DNA of 7,504 bases, from positions 1 to 7,504 of the forward strand of contig JAHFDX010000009.1 in the NCBI GenBank assembly GCA_023248785.1, written 5' to 3'. The DNA is from Myxococcales bacterium. Lineage in GTDB: Bacteria > Myxococcota_A > Polyangia > Polyangiales > Polyangiaceae. Of this stretch, positions 1 to 7,158 are shown in pieces (within the stretch, counting starts at the first letter, position 1; each line of letters begins with the position of its first letter). Below the pieces are notes generated by a model, which was not told where the DNA came from, searched no databases, and saw only the letters and a list, made by a program, of their open reading frames with translations. Position numbers and translations under genes: made by a program.

Positions 1-580
1 TAACCGTGCGTCGCTCGCCGAGCTTCGTTCTGGCCTCAAACTTCACGCCGTCGGGATCTTGCAAGGCTGTGTACGGGACCTTAAGATTTTTCGCCCAACT
101 ATCGAGCTGCGTCTTGGTGCTCGTGTCACTCGGCGTGGCACCCTCGACCAAGACGTCGATGAACAGCGTCTTCGAAGCATTTTCGGCGTATGCCGCAACC
201 ATGTCGGTAACCGCAGCCTTGCAGATGCCACACCAGTAGGCGGAATAGTGGATGATCGCGTACTTTACGGTGGCCTTGTTGCGAAGATCCGACAACTTGA
301 GACTCCCGTACGTCGCCTCCGAAGCAAGCCCCGTCGTCTCCGTGCGGAAGTAGCCCGCGAACTCTTCGTCTGCCAGCACCTTGTCGACCGTGTTGCCGTA
401 GGGTCCTTCGGGGTAGGTGCCCCCATCCGTTGCAACAACCGGAGCCGCTTGGTCTGTGGAGGCTCCTGCGTCCTGCGTATCCGAAGGTGTTTCCGACGAG
501 GGGGTCGGAGTGGCCGTCGGGCTGCTGCACGCGACGGCAAAAGGAACGATCGGGAGGAGGACCAGGGAAAACCTTGACAT
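1..580 (-). CDS. Thioredoxin-like (redoxin) lipoprotein, 3' end outside window
   Basis: Read from an ATG at 580-578, the frame stays open for 193 codons to the left edge, so the C-terminus is missing. The N-terminus is a lipoprotein signal: a basic start (MSRF), a hydrophobic stretch, then the lipobox AVAC with Cys18. A Thr/Pro/Ser-rich linker (residues 19-50) follows, then GGTYPEGPYGNTV and a thioredoxin-like fold. The fold is marked by a strand VKYAIIHYSAYWCGIC with the CxxC pair Cys117/Cys120, and later by VPYTALQDPDG, which resembles the cis-Pro strand region. An AAGGA ribosome site sits 7-11 bases upstream of the start. The protein is probably membrane-anchored outside the cytoplasm and acts as a thiol-disulfide oxidoreductase or metal-handling TlpA/Sco-like protein. 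It lies 126 bases downstream of the cupredoxin gene on the same strand, so it may be the last operon member seen here. The substrate is unknown. The fold call is firm; the copper role is inferred from context. Confidence 0.8.
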   Translation of the reverse strand, partial: MSRFSLVLLPIVPFAVACSSPTATPTPSSETPSDTQDAGASTDQAAPVVATDGGTYPEGPYGNTVDKVLADEEFAGYFRTETTGLASEATYGSLKLSDLRNKATVKYAIIHYSAYWCGICKAAVTDMVAAYAENASKTLFIDVLVEGATPSDTSTKTQLDSWAKNLKVPYTALQDPDGVKFEARTKLGERRTV

Positions 581-706
581 ACGAGTTCCTTACGTCACCG
601 ACTGCGTCGCGTCGAGGGCTGTCATGCGTTTGCGATTCGTTCCTGCGTTGAACGCGAAGGCCAGAACAAGCACCGACGACTGCTTCACGTGCCCTTCACT
701 TGACCT
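581..706. other. Intergenic gap between cupredoxin and redoxin genes
   Basis: This 126-base gap is the only sizeable break inside the operon. It contains half of an 11-bp tandem duplication at its right end and a small perfect inverted repeat (GCGTT, one base, AACGC at 645-655) without a T-run, so it is not a convincing intrinsic terminator. I see no good sigma-70-like promoter for the redoxin gene. The redoxin could be co-transcribed or have its own promoter of a kind I cannot recognise. Confidence 0.5.
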
Positions 707-714
707 TCACTTGA
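693..714. repeat. Perfect 11-bp tandem duplication over the cupredoxin stop codon
   Basis: The unit CCTTCACTTGA occurs twice back to back, at 693-703 and 704-714 on the plus strand. The right copy holds the last codons and TGA stop of the cupredoxin gene. The left copy is just beyond the stop. It looks like a recent slippage or duplication event with no effect on the protein end, because translation stops in the first copy it meets. Confidence 0.9.
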
Positions 715-1081
715 CAAGCACACTGCCCCGGAACATCGCCATGCCGCACTGAAACGTGTACGTGTGCGTCTCGTCCGAAGGAACACTCACAGATACGGGC
801 GTGTTCAGTGGAAGGTCTTTCTTGATGTTCAGGTCGGGGAACACCACGTCGCGCGCGCACGTCGTGTCGGTCGTGCGTGTAAACTCAAGGGTCGTTGCCT
901 GGCCTTTGGTTACGGTCACCGAAGAGGGTGTGTACCCCTTTTCGTTGGCGGTGACTTTGATAACACCCGAAGAGGCCGCTGCGACCGTCGCTGCTGGGCC
1001 CGATTCGCCTCCTGGGGCGGCCACAGAGTGATTGCAGGCGAAAAACGTGAACGTCAAAAGAGCCGCGATGGACGTGCGCAT
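707..1081 (-). CDS. Cupredoxin-domain lipoprotein
   Basis: This is a 124-residue exported protein. It begins MRTSIAALLTFTFFACN, a short signal sequence ending at a probable lipobox (FFAC, Cys16, with an atypical Phe at -3). A low-complexity Ala/Gly linker (20-38) follows, then a single cupredoxin-like beta-sandwich from about 40 to 124. Family features are the ITVTANEKGYTP-like first strand (here IKVTANEKGY), TCARDVVFPDL around Cys75, LPLNTPVSV, and the C-terminal loop FQCGMAMFRG with Cys112, Met114 and Met116. Cys75, His106, Cys112 and the two Met residues are plausible copper ligands. This differs from the classical His-Cys-His-Met type-1 set, so a blue-copper electron carrier is less likely than a Cu(I)/Cu(II) binding or chaperone role. 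The ATG is preceded by AGGAA with good spacing, and the gene starts 21 bases after the pump stop, so it is probably co-transcribed. It occupies the place where CusF would be expected. Confidence 0.85.
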   Translation of the reverse strand: MRTSIAALLTFTFFACNHSVAAPGGESGPAATVAAASSGVIKVTANEKGYTPSSVTVTKGQATTLEFTRTTDTTCARDVVFPDLNIKKDLPLNTPVSVSVPSDETHTYTFQCGMAMFRGSVLVK

Positions 1082-1102
1082 GCCGCATTCCTACCTCGCG
1101 GG

Positions 1103-4100
1103 TCACGCCTTGGCCAGGTCGATCCCGCAAATTTCCGCAAGCGGGCGTCCTGTTCTCTGCGAACGCCTGAGCTGCGCATAGCGCCAATAGGTATAAATGA
1201 CCGGAATGAGTTCGAGCGTCAAAAAAGCGCTCGACAGAAGCCCTCCGACCATGGGGGCCGCGATCCGTTTCATCACGTCGGCACCGCTTCCCGTAGCCCA
1301 AAGAAGAGGGACGAGGCCAATGAGCATCGTCGCGACCGTCATGAGCTTCGGGCGAACGCGCTGCACCGTTCCCTCGGTATGCGCGTGGATGATGTCGTTC
1401 AAGTCTCTGATCTTGCCGGCTCGTAGGCGACGCGCGAACGCGTGATCGATGTAGACGATCATGACGACCCCCGTTTGAGCGGCAAGACCAATCAGCGCGA
1501 TGATGCCAACCAAAACCGCCGTCGAGATGCGGTAGTCGAGGAGGTAGACGAGCCAGATGCTCCCCACGAGCGCGAACGGGATCGAAAGTAAGACGATGAG
1601 CACTTCCGTAAAGTTCTTGAACTGCAAGTAGAGAAGAACTGCGATCGCGGCGAGGGCAATCGGGATCAGGATTTTCATGCGATCGCGCATCGTCGCGAGA
1701 AGCTCATATTGCCCCGTCCAGCTGAGATACATGCCGGGGCCAAGTGCCACTGCCTTTGTCCGCTGGGCTTCCAAAACAGCGCGTTTGGCATCTTCGACGT
1801 ATCCGCCGATGTCACGGGAAGGTTCGACATCGACGTATACGTACCCCACAAGCAGCCCTCCTTCGTCTCGAAGCATGGGTGGAGCTTCGACAACATGGAT
1901 GTCTGCCAAGTCGCCAAGCGGGATCATGTTCGCGGGACGAGTGTCCCCACCCTCCGTACCCATCGCGCGAAGCGGAACGAGTACTTGACGCAACTTCTCG
2001 GGACTGGAGCGAAAGTCCTCCTTGTAACGGAGGTTCACGGTGAACCGCCTTCGCCCTTCGACCGTCGTCGAAACCGGTTCGCCGCCAATGGCGCTTGCCA
2101 CCACCGCGTTTACGTCGTCGATACGCAAACCATACCGCGCAAGGGCTTCGCGATTCGGCACAATGTCGAGATACGCACCTCCAAGGGACCGCTCGTAAAA
2201 GACGCTACGGGTGCCAGGTACGCGGCGAACAATGGTCTCGAGCTGTTGCCCTGCGATTTCGATCGCGTGCAGATCTTGCCCGAACACTTTGATGCCGACA
2301 GGGGTTCGAACACCTGTGGTGAGCATGTCGACGCGGGTCTTGATCGGCATCGTCCACGCATTCGTCCAGCCCGGCAATTGGAGTGTTTGGTTCATCTTTT
2401 CGACGAGCTCGTCATACGTCTCGGGCTCCTCCTCTGGCCAGAACACACCGAGTAACTTCTTCGCCCCTCGTGGTGCCCAACTCGAATACCACCGCGCGCG
2501 CTGCACCTTCGGCCACTCGCTCGATGCCTTCAGTTGAATGATGGTCTCGACCATCGACACGGGCGCGGGATCGGTCGGCGATTCCGCGCGACCGATTTTT
2601 CCAAAGACGGTTCGCACTTCAGGGAAGGAAGAGAGAATCTTGTCCTGCTGTTCGAGCTGCCGCTTCGCTTCCTCGATGGCGAGATTCGGAAGCGTCGTCG
2701 GCATGTAGAGAATGTCGCCTTCGTTCAGTGGCGGCATGAACTCGCTTCCAAGTTTCATGGCGGGGCGAACGATGGAAAGAAGCGCAAACACGCCAATCGC
2801 GAGCGTCGTAATTGGGCGCCGCAACGCCACGTACACGAAGGGCTGATAAACGGCCTGGATAACGCGCGAAACCGGATGGTCTTTCTCACTTCGGATCGTT
2901 CCGCGCACGAGAACGTCACGAAGAGCGGGCGCAAGCGTGACACTGAGAATAGCGGCTGAGAGCATCACAAACGTCTTCGTGTACGCCAGTGGCTTAAAGA
3001 GCTGCCCTGCCTGGCCGTTGAGACCGAAGACCGGAATGAACGAGATCGCGATGATGAGGAGCGAGAAGAAGATTGCCGGCGTGACTTCCTTCGCAGCCTC
3101 GTGAAGCAGCTTTGTTCGCTCCTTGGCCGAGAGATTTTTCGGCGCGTGCTCTAGCTTCTTGTGACACGCCTCGACCATCACGATCTCTGCATCCACGGTC
3201 GCACCGATCGCGATGGCAATCCCGCCGAGGCTCATAATCGTCGCGGGGATCCCCATGAGATACATCGGGATGAAGGACAAAAGCACGGCGATGGGGAGCG
3301 CGATGATCGGCAGAAGTGCGCTTCGCAGGTGAAGCAAAAAAAGAATGATGACAAGACTGACCGTGATCGCCTCCTCGGTCAGCGAGTGCTTGAGCGTGTC
3401 GATGGCCCGCTCGATGAGCGACGAGCGATCGTAGGTTTCGACGACTTCGACGCCGGGCGGCAATGCTGTTTTGAGCTCTAAAAGGCGCGACTTCACACGC
3501 GCGATGACATCAAGCGCGTTCTCGCCGTATCGGGCCATGACGATGGCGCCGACGGTTTCGCCTTCGCCGTTGAGCTCGGCCAGGCCTCGGCGGATGTCGC
3601 CTCCGAATCGGACTGTGCCCACATCTCCGACGCGAATGGGTGTGCCGCCTTCCGTCGCGCGGATCGCAACTTGGGTCAGCTCGGAGAGGTTCTGAAGATA
3701 CCCGCGACCCCGGATGAAATACTCTCGCCCTCCCATTTCGAGAAGACGACCCCCGACCTCGCCATTCGATCGCCGCACGGCATCGCCGATTTCGCCGACT
3801 GAAAGGCCGTACGCCCGGAGTTTTTCGGGATCGAGTGTAATTTGGTACTGCCGCTCATACCCGCCGACACTCGCGACTTGGGCAACCCCTGGAACGCTCT
3901 CGAGGCCGTAGCGCAACGTGTAGTCCTGAAGCGCACGAAGTTCTGCAAGATCGTGTTTGCCACTTCGATCCACGAGGGCGTATTCGTACACCCAGCCGAT
4001 GCCGGTGGCGTCCGGACCGAGAGTCGGTGAGACATCGGCGGGGAGCTTCGCCTTAATGCCGTTGATGTACTCAAGCACGCGGGATCGCGCCCAATACACA

Positions 4101-4405
4101 TCGGTCCCCTCTTCGAAGATGACGTACACAAACGACATCCCGAACATGGAGAATCCGCGCACCGCAGAAACCTTCGGAGCGGCAAGCAGCGAACTCGCAA
4201 TGGGGTACGTAACTTGATCCTCGACGAGCGCCGGCGAGAGCCCCTTGCACTCCGAAAAGATGATGACCTGGGGATCTGAGAGATCCGGAATCGCGTCGAG
4301 CTGAACGCGTTTGGCAGCACCTACAGCAAGCAAAATAAGGACGCCGTAAATCAAGAAGACAAACCCGCGGTGCTTCGCTGATAGATCGATGAGTCGACGA
4401 ATCAC
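1103..4405 (-). CDS. cusA: CusA-type heavy-metal efflux RND pump (Cu(I)/Ag(I))
   Basis: This 1100-residue inner-membrane proton-driven RND transporter is the engine of the tripartite pump. TM1 spans about 13-32, the first porter domain 33-335, TM2-6 about 342-497, TM7 531-548, the second porter domain 549-905, and TM8-12 about 911-1075. CusA landmarks include AIPDLSDPQVII, GTDVYWARSRVLEYIN, LGPDATGIGWVYEYALVDRSG, IAELNGEGE-like LAELNGEGE, and RVRPKLMTVA. The TM4 sequence fits the monovalent-cation HME-4 pattern AxGx3Dx6E (Ala399, Gly401, Asp405, Glu412). Met568, Met618 and Met694 align by motif with the E. coli CusA metal-binding Met573/Met623/Met672, supporting Cu(I)/Ag(I). Lys1020 matches the TM11 relay lysine (E. 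coli Lys984). Gln977 sits where E. coli has relay Glu939. About 27 extra residues (roughly 632-660, Trp-rich) separate the Met618 and Met694 regions relative to E. coli. Translation starts at a GTG, four bases after the adaptor stop, behind an AGGGAAG ribosome site. CzcA is an alternative label, but its divalent-type TM4 motif is absent. Confidence 0.95.
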   Translation of the reverse strand: MIRRLIDLSAKHRGFVFLIYGVLILLAVGAAKRVQLDAIPDLSDPQVIIFSECKGLSPALVEDQVTYPIASSLLAAPKVSAVRGFSMFGMSFVYVIFEEGTDVYWARSRVLEYINGIKAKLPADVSPTLGPDATGIGWVYEYALVDRSGKHDLAELRALQDYTLRYGLESVPGVAQVASVGGYERQYQITLDPEKLRAYGLSVGEIGDAVRRSNGEVGGRLLEMGGREYFIRGRGYLQNLSELTQVAIRATEGGTPIRVGDVGTVRFGGDIRRGLAELNGEGETVGAIVMARYGENALDVIARVKSRLLELKTALPPGVEVVETYDRSSLIERAIDTLKHSLTEEAITVSLVIILFLLHLRSALLPIIALPIAVLLSFIPMYLMGIPATIMSLGGIAIAIGATVDAEIVMVEACHKKLEHAPKNLSAKERTKLLHEAAKEVTPAIFFSLLIIAISFIPVFGLNGQAGQLFKPLAYTKTFVMLSAAILSVTLAPALRDVLVRGTIRSEKDHPVSRVIQAVYQPFVYVALRRPITTLAIGVFALLSIVRPAMKLGSEFMPPLNEGDILYMPTTLPNLAIEEAKRQLEQQDKILSSFPEVRTVFGKIGRAESPTDPAPVSMVETIIQLKASSEWPKVQRARWYSSWAPRGAKKLLGVFWPEEEPETYDELVEKMNQTLQLPGWTNAWTMPIKTRVDMLTTGVRTPVGIKVFGQDLHAIEIAGQQLETIVRRVPGTRSVFYERSLGGAYLDIVPNREALARYGLRIDDVNAVVASAIGGEPVSTTVEGRRRFTVNLRYKEDFRSSPEKLRQVLVPLRAMGTEGGDTRPANMIPLGDLADIHVVEAPPMLRDEGGLLVGYVYVDVEPSRDIGGYVEDAKRAVLEAQRTKAVALGPGMYLSWTGQYELLATMRDRMKILIPIALAAIAVLLYLQFKNFTEVLIVLLSIPFALVGSIWLVYLLDYRISTAVLVGIIALIGLAAQTGVVMIVYIDHAFARRLRAGKIRDLNDIIHAHTEGTVQRVRPKLMTVATMLIGLVPLLWATGSGADVMKRIAAPMVGGLLSSAFLTLELIPVIYTYWRYAQLRRSQRTGRPLAEICGIDLAKA

Positions 4406-4409
4406 GCCA

Positions 4410-5834
4410 TCACTTCCCTACGCTCGACGCGGGCGGAGTTGCCTCACCCGCACCTGTCCTCGACGTCGCGACGGAAGCCTGCAGCCGACTCTCGGAATCG
4501 ATGAGGAACGTCGCTCCAGAGACCACCCGATCACCGACCGCAACTCCTGACAGCACGGAGATCAGGTCCCCATCATCATCCCCAAGCGAAACCATTTGCG
4601 GTACGAACCGCCCGTCGGCCTCTACCACGAACACGTACGTGCTCTTGCCCGTGTCCAGGAGCGCATCTCTTGGAATCACGAGGACCTTTCTCGAGGGAGT
4701 CGCAAATTCCACCGTCCCGTATTGTCCTGGCAGAAACATGCGCTTTTGGTTTGGGAGCAGCATGCGCACCCTCGTCGTGCGCGATTCGGCCTGAACTTCG
4801 GGGTACACGAGATCGACGCGCACGGAGATAGTCAACTCGGGATGAGTCACCGGCACGAAGCGACCGTCCGTCCCAACTTTGACGAACGAAAGATCGCGCT
4901 GAAAGACGTTGGCAACGGCGTACACCTGCGAGAGGTCTTGAATCTCGTAGAGGGCGGTTTCGGGCGTCACGTGGGATCCCATCACCACGTTCTTCTTCAT
5001 AACAATCCCCCCTCGAGGGGCGTGCACGGAAATCGCGCGCAGGGGTTCTCCCTTTTCGAGAACGCGTTGGGTATCTTTCGCACTCATTCCGAGCAGGCCC
5101 AGCTTGCGTCGTGCAGAGTCGACCGCACTGCCAGGACCTGCATCCGCAGCGCCCCACCGACTCGCTGCAAGAAGTTCCGTTTGTGCCTGATAGATCTCCG
5201 GGCTGTACAGAGAAAGGAGATGCTGCCCGGACGCGACGACGATGCCCGTCTGATTGACAGAGATCTGCTCGACAAAACCCGCACTTCGTACGTGCACCTG
5301 CACGGCGCCTTGCTCCGCGGCCGTAACGACGGCATTCATGCGCAAGGCACGATGGGTTTCGCGTTCTTCGACAAGAGCTGTTCGCACGCCGATGGACTGA
5401 ACGCGATCGAGCGCCAACTTGATCGGAACGGTTCCCGGAGGCACGAGGCCGGGCGCGATCGGACGCTCGGTAGTAGCGCTTGAGCTCTCAACCATCGCGG
5501 GCGCAATCGGCGTGAGCGTCATGCCACAGATGGGACATGTCCCTGGCCTATCCGAGACGATTTGCGGATGCATCGTGCAGTGGTACTTGACCTTCTGCTG
5601 TGAAATATCGTCGCTCGCACCATGCAAAGGTCGCGCGATCGAGCACCACGACAAGAGCGCCACGGCGCCTGCGGCCAAAAGGAGCCCCCAGCGAACGACC
5701 GCCATCACCTTCACGCCGCGTGGCGGTTTTTCGTCTCCCTCCACCATCGGCTCATGGTCGTCCGCCTCCGGCATGAGTGTGGGCGTGGGCGTGGGCGTGG
5801 CATTCTCGACCTCATCGGACATCGTGGACTCCAT
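4410..5834 (-). CDS. cusB: CusB-type efflux RND periplasmic adaptor with heavy-metal-binding domain
   Basis: This 474-residue membrane-fusion protein links the pump to the outer-membrane channel. The order is: an acidic cytoplasmic tail (1-40) with an Ala-Thr-Pro-Thr repeat; one membrane segment (about 43-64); a heavy-metal-binding domain at 83-111 with YHCTMHPQ and CPICGM (Cys86, Met88, His89, Cys100, Cys103, Met105); then the adaptor core. The core shows the lipoyl half-motif pair (GFVEQISVNQTGIVVASGQHL around 186-206, and HAPRGGIVMKKNVVMGSHV around 271-289), a helical hairpin between them (SPEIYQAQTELL onward), and beta-barrel and membrane-proximal domains (LPGQYGTVEF, VLVIPRDALLDTG, YVFVVEADGRF, GVAVGDRVVSGATFLIDSESRL). 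The first ATG (5834) has AGGA at -9 and overlaps the channel gene by 23 bases. A second ATG at 5822 has GGAG at -10 and would cut four residues, so the exact start is open. The uncleaved anchor and acidic tail differ from the signal peptide of E. coli CusB. Confidence 0.93.
   Translation of the reverse strand: MESTMSDEVENATPTPTPTLMPEADDHEPMVEGDEKPPRGVKVMAVVRWGLLLAAGAVALLSWCSIARPLHGASDDISQQKVKYHCTMHPQIVSDRPGTCPICGMTLTPIAPAMVESSSATTERPIAPGLVPPGTVPIKLALDRVQSIGVRTALVEERETHRALRMNAVVTAAEQGAVQVHVRSAGFVEQISVNQTGIVVASGQHLLSLYSPEIYQAQTELLAASRWGAADAGPGSAVDSARRKLGLLGMSAKDTQRVLEKGEPLRAISVHAPRGGIVMKKNVVMGSHVTPETALYEIQDLSQVYAVANVFQRDLSFVKVGTDGRFVPVTHPELTISVRVDLVYPEVQAESRTTRVRMLLPNQKRMFLPGQYGTVEFATPSRKVLVIPRDALLDTGKSTYVFVVEADGRFVPQMVSLGDDDGDLISVLSGVAVGDRVVSGATFLIDSESRLQASVATSRTGAGEATPPASSVGK
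5779..5800. repeat. Hexanucleotide tandem repeat in the adaptor gene (GTGGGC, 3.7 copies)
   Basis: The plus strand reads GTGGGC three times plus GTGG. On the coding strand this gives an alternating Thr-Pro run (residues 13-19 of the adaptor) in the cytoplasmic tail ahead of the membrane anchor. Each unit is two codons, so copy-number changes would keep the frame. Confidence 0.9.
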
Positions 5835-7158
5835 CGGGTTCCTGAAACGGACCGAGCGGCGTGCGAGGAACGGGGGTTCCTACGGCCGCGTCGAGATCCG
5901 CGAGTGCGTGCTCGAGGACGCTTCGCGCCATGACGGTGTCCATCTCGATATCGATCACCGCTTTTCGGGAATTGAGAAGCGTGACGAGGTCACCACGCGC
6001 GGCCTCGTAACCCGCCCACGCGACATCGAACGAGCGTTTGCCCGCCGGATGCGCCCTGTCGCGAAGCACCTGCACGCGCAGAGCGGCGCTTTTCGCGTTC
6101 GCATCCGACGTCGCCACGTCGGCTTGAATCTGAATCCGCGTCGCATCGACGTTGGTGGCCGCTGACGCGAGATATTCCCTTTGTGCGTCACGGCGGTGAG
6201 CGCCTGGCCCCCAAAGCCATGGCAACGACATCGACGCATTGAGCCCATAGCCGTGAGTAGGACTGGGGCCGGTCGGCGCAAAATAGAGGCCCGCGATCGC
6301 AAACGACGGCCAACTGGCCTCGCGATCGAGCGCGCGAAGCTCGACCGCTTTCGCTGCACGAGAGGCCAAGGCGGCGCGGAACTCCGGACGAGCTTGCTGC
6401 GATTTCGCGAGCATCGCTTCGAGCGACCATGCCGGCACCGCAGGCTCGGATTCGACGGGTGGTCCGAGAGGCGCATTGGGATGGCGTGCCACCAACGCGT
6501 TGATGCGAACACGCGCTACTTGAATGCGAGCGCCATCGGTGACGACTTCCGCCAGTGTCTGTGCGACCACGACCTCCGCTTGGGTCACGTCCGAAAGGAG
6601 GCCTCCCCCAGCGTGTCGTGCTTGCGCAACGGCGTGGATCCGTTTCGCGATGTCCAAGTGGGCAAGATGCACGCGGTGGCGAAGCGTCGCCTCTTCGTAG
6701 TCGGCGAATGCATGGTCCGCGTCGCGAGCAACTTGTCGCGCGCGCACGGAGCCCATCGCCTCTTCGTAGCGCGCCTCCTCCTGCTTGCCTTCTTCGCGCG
6801 CGGCAAGAGAACCAGGCGCCGCAAATCTCTGCTGCAACCCCACCATGACCATGGCGGCATCGTTCACTGCGTAGGGGCGCGCAAGCGGAATCTGCCACGC
6901 CGAGACCATGGCCTCCGGCGGACTTTGCTTCCCTTCTGCTCTCGAGGAAATGGATACACCGCGCGCATACTGCGACATCGCGCGAACACTCGGGCTCCTT
7001 GCTATCGCTAGCTCGATTAACGTGGTTCGATGCAAGGGGCCAACGAGCACGCTTTCCTGAGGCTCCGATTGTGCCAAACCTGTGTGCACCAACACTGCGA
7101 GGGACACGGCGACACGCTTCCATCTTGTCCATCTTGGCGGCGCGACGAAACTAGGCAC
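5812..7158 (-). CDS. TolC/CusC-family outer-membrane efflux channel
   Basis: This 448-residue protein would form the trimeric exit duct of the pump. It starts at a GTG (7158-7156), the only start codon in frame before an upstream stop; GGGGAG and GAGGGA lie within 15 bases upstream. The N-terminus is a Sec signal: basic residues (PRWTRWKR), a hydrophobic core VAVSLAVLV, and probable cleavage near Ala29. There is no lipobox, unlike lipidated E. coli CusC. Two outer-membrane-efflux repeats follow. The first (about 45-230) has TTLIELAIARSPSVRAM, the beta-strand turn MVGLQQRFAAPGSLAAREEG, and long Ala/Glu/Arg-rich helices. The second (about 245-425) has SLEAMLAKSQQARPEFRAA, MSLPWLWGPGAHRRDAQREY, and YEAARGDLVTLLNSRKAVIDIE. 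The last 23 bases overlap the adaptor start, so translation is probably coupled. It is the first gene of the operon and lies behind the candidate promoter. Its membership of the Cus system is inferred from position; the family itself does not show metal specificity. Confidence 0.92.
   Translation of the reverse strand: MPSFVAPPRWTRWKRVAVSLAVLVHTGLAQSEPQESVLVGPLHRTTLIELAIARSPSVRAMSQYARGVSISSRAEGKQSPPEAMVSAWQIPLARPYAVNDAAMVMVGLQQRFAAPGSLAAREEGKQEEARYEEAMGSVRARQVARDADHAFADYEEATLRHRVHLAHLDIAKRIHAVAQARHAGGGLLSDVTQAEVVVAQTLAEVVTDGARIQVARVRINALVARHPNAPLGPPVESEPAVPAWSLEAMLAKSQQARPEFRAALASRAAKAVELRALDREASWPSFAIAGLYFAPTGPSPTHGYGLNASMSLPWLWGPGAHRRDAQREYLASAATNVDATRIQIQADVATSDANAKSAALRVQVLRDRAHPAGKRSFDVAWAGYEAARGDLVTLLNSRKAVIDIEMDTVMARSVLEHALADLDAAVGTPVPRTPLGPFQEPDGVHDVR

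Noticed and set aside
126..530. Minus-strand ORF of 134 codons
   Set aside because: It is a shifted frame of the redoxin lipoprotein, whose own frame shows the lipobox and WCGIC motif.
590..625. 12-codon mini ORF (with stop) before the redoxin start
   Set aside because: It is very short, has no distinct ribosome site, and is easily open by chance.
645..655. Small hairpin GCGTT-G-AACGC downstream of the cupredoxin gene
   Set aside because: The stem is five bases with a one-base loop and there is no T-run, so it is not supported as a terminator.
764..1426. Plus-strand ORF of 220 codons
   Set aside because: It is antisense to the cupredoxin gene and the pump C-terminus, which have clear family motifs. 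Its translation is Arg/His-rich without recognisable domains, as expected for a GC-rich shadow frame.
1709..2455. Plus-strand ORF of 248 codons
   Set aside because: It lies wholly opposite the second porter domain of the pump, and its composition looks like a shadow frame.
4596..5483. Plus-strand ORF of 295 codons
   Set aside because: It is antisense to the adaptor gene and has no signal, domain or ribosome site that I recognise. Long antisense ORFs are common opposite GC-rich genes.
5419..6165. Plus-strand ORF of 248 codons across the adaptor/channel junction
   Set aside because: Both opposite-strand genes are well supported and overlap each other here, which leaves no room for an independent gene. 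No domain is seen in the translation.
1641..6300. Three copies of the palindrome GCGATCGC (1641-1648, 1679-1686, 6293-6300)
   Set aside because: All lie inside genes where Ala-Ile-Ala and Arg-Ser codons favour the string. Three copies are too few to claim a HIP1-like element.
6188..7132. Minus-strand ORF of 314 codons in another frame of the channel gene
   Set aside because: The 448-codon frame carries the signal peptide and both efflux-channel repeats. This frame is Arg/Cys/Ser-rich and has no motif.
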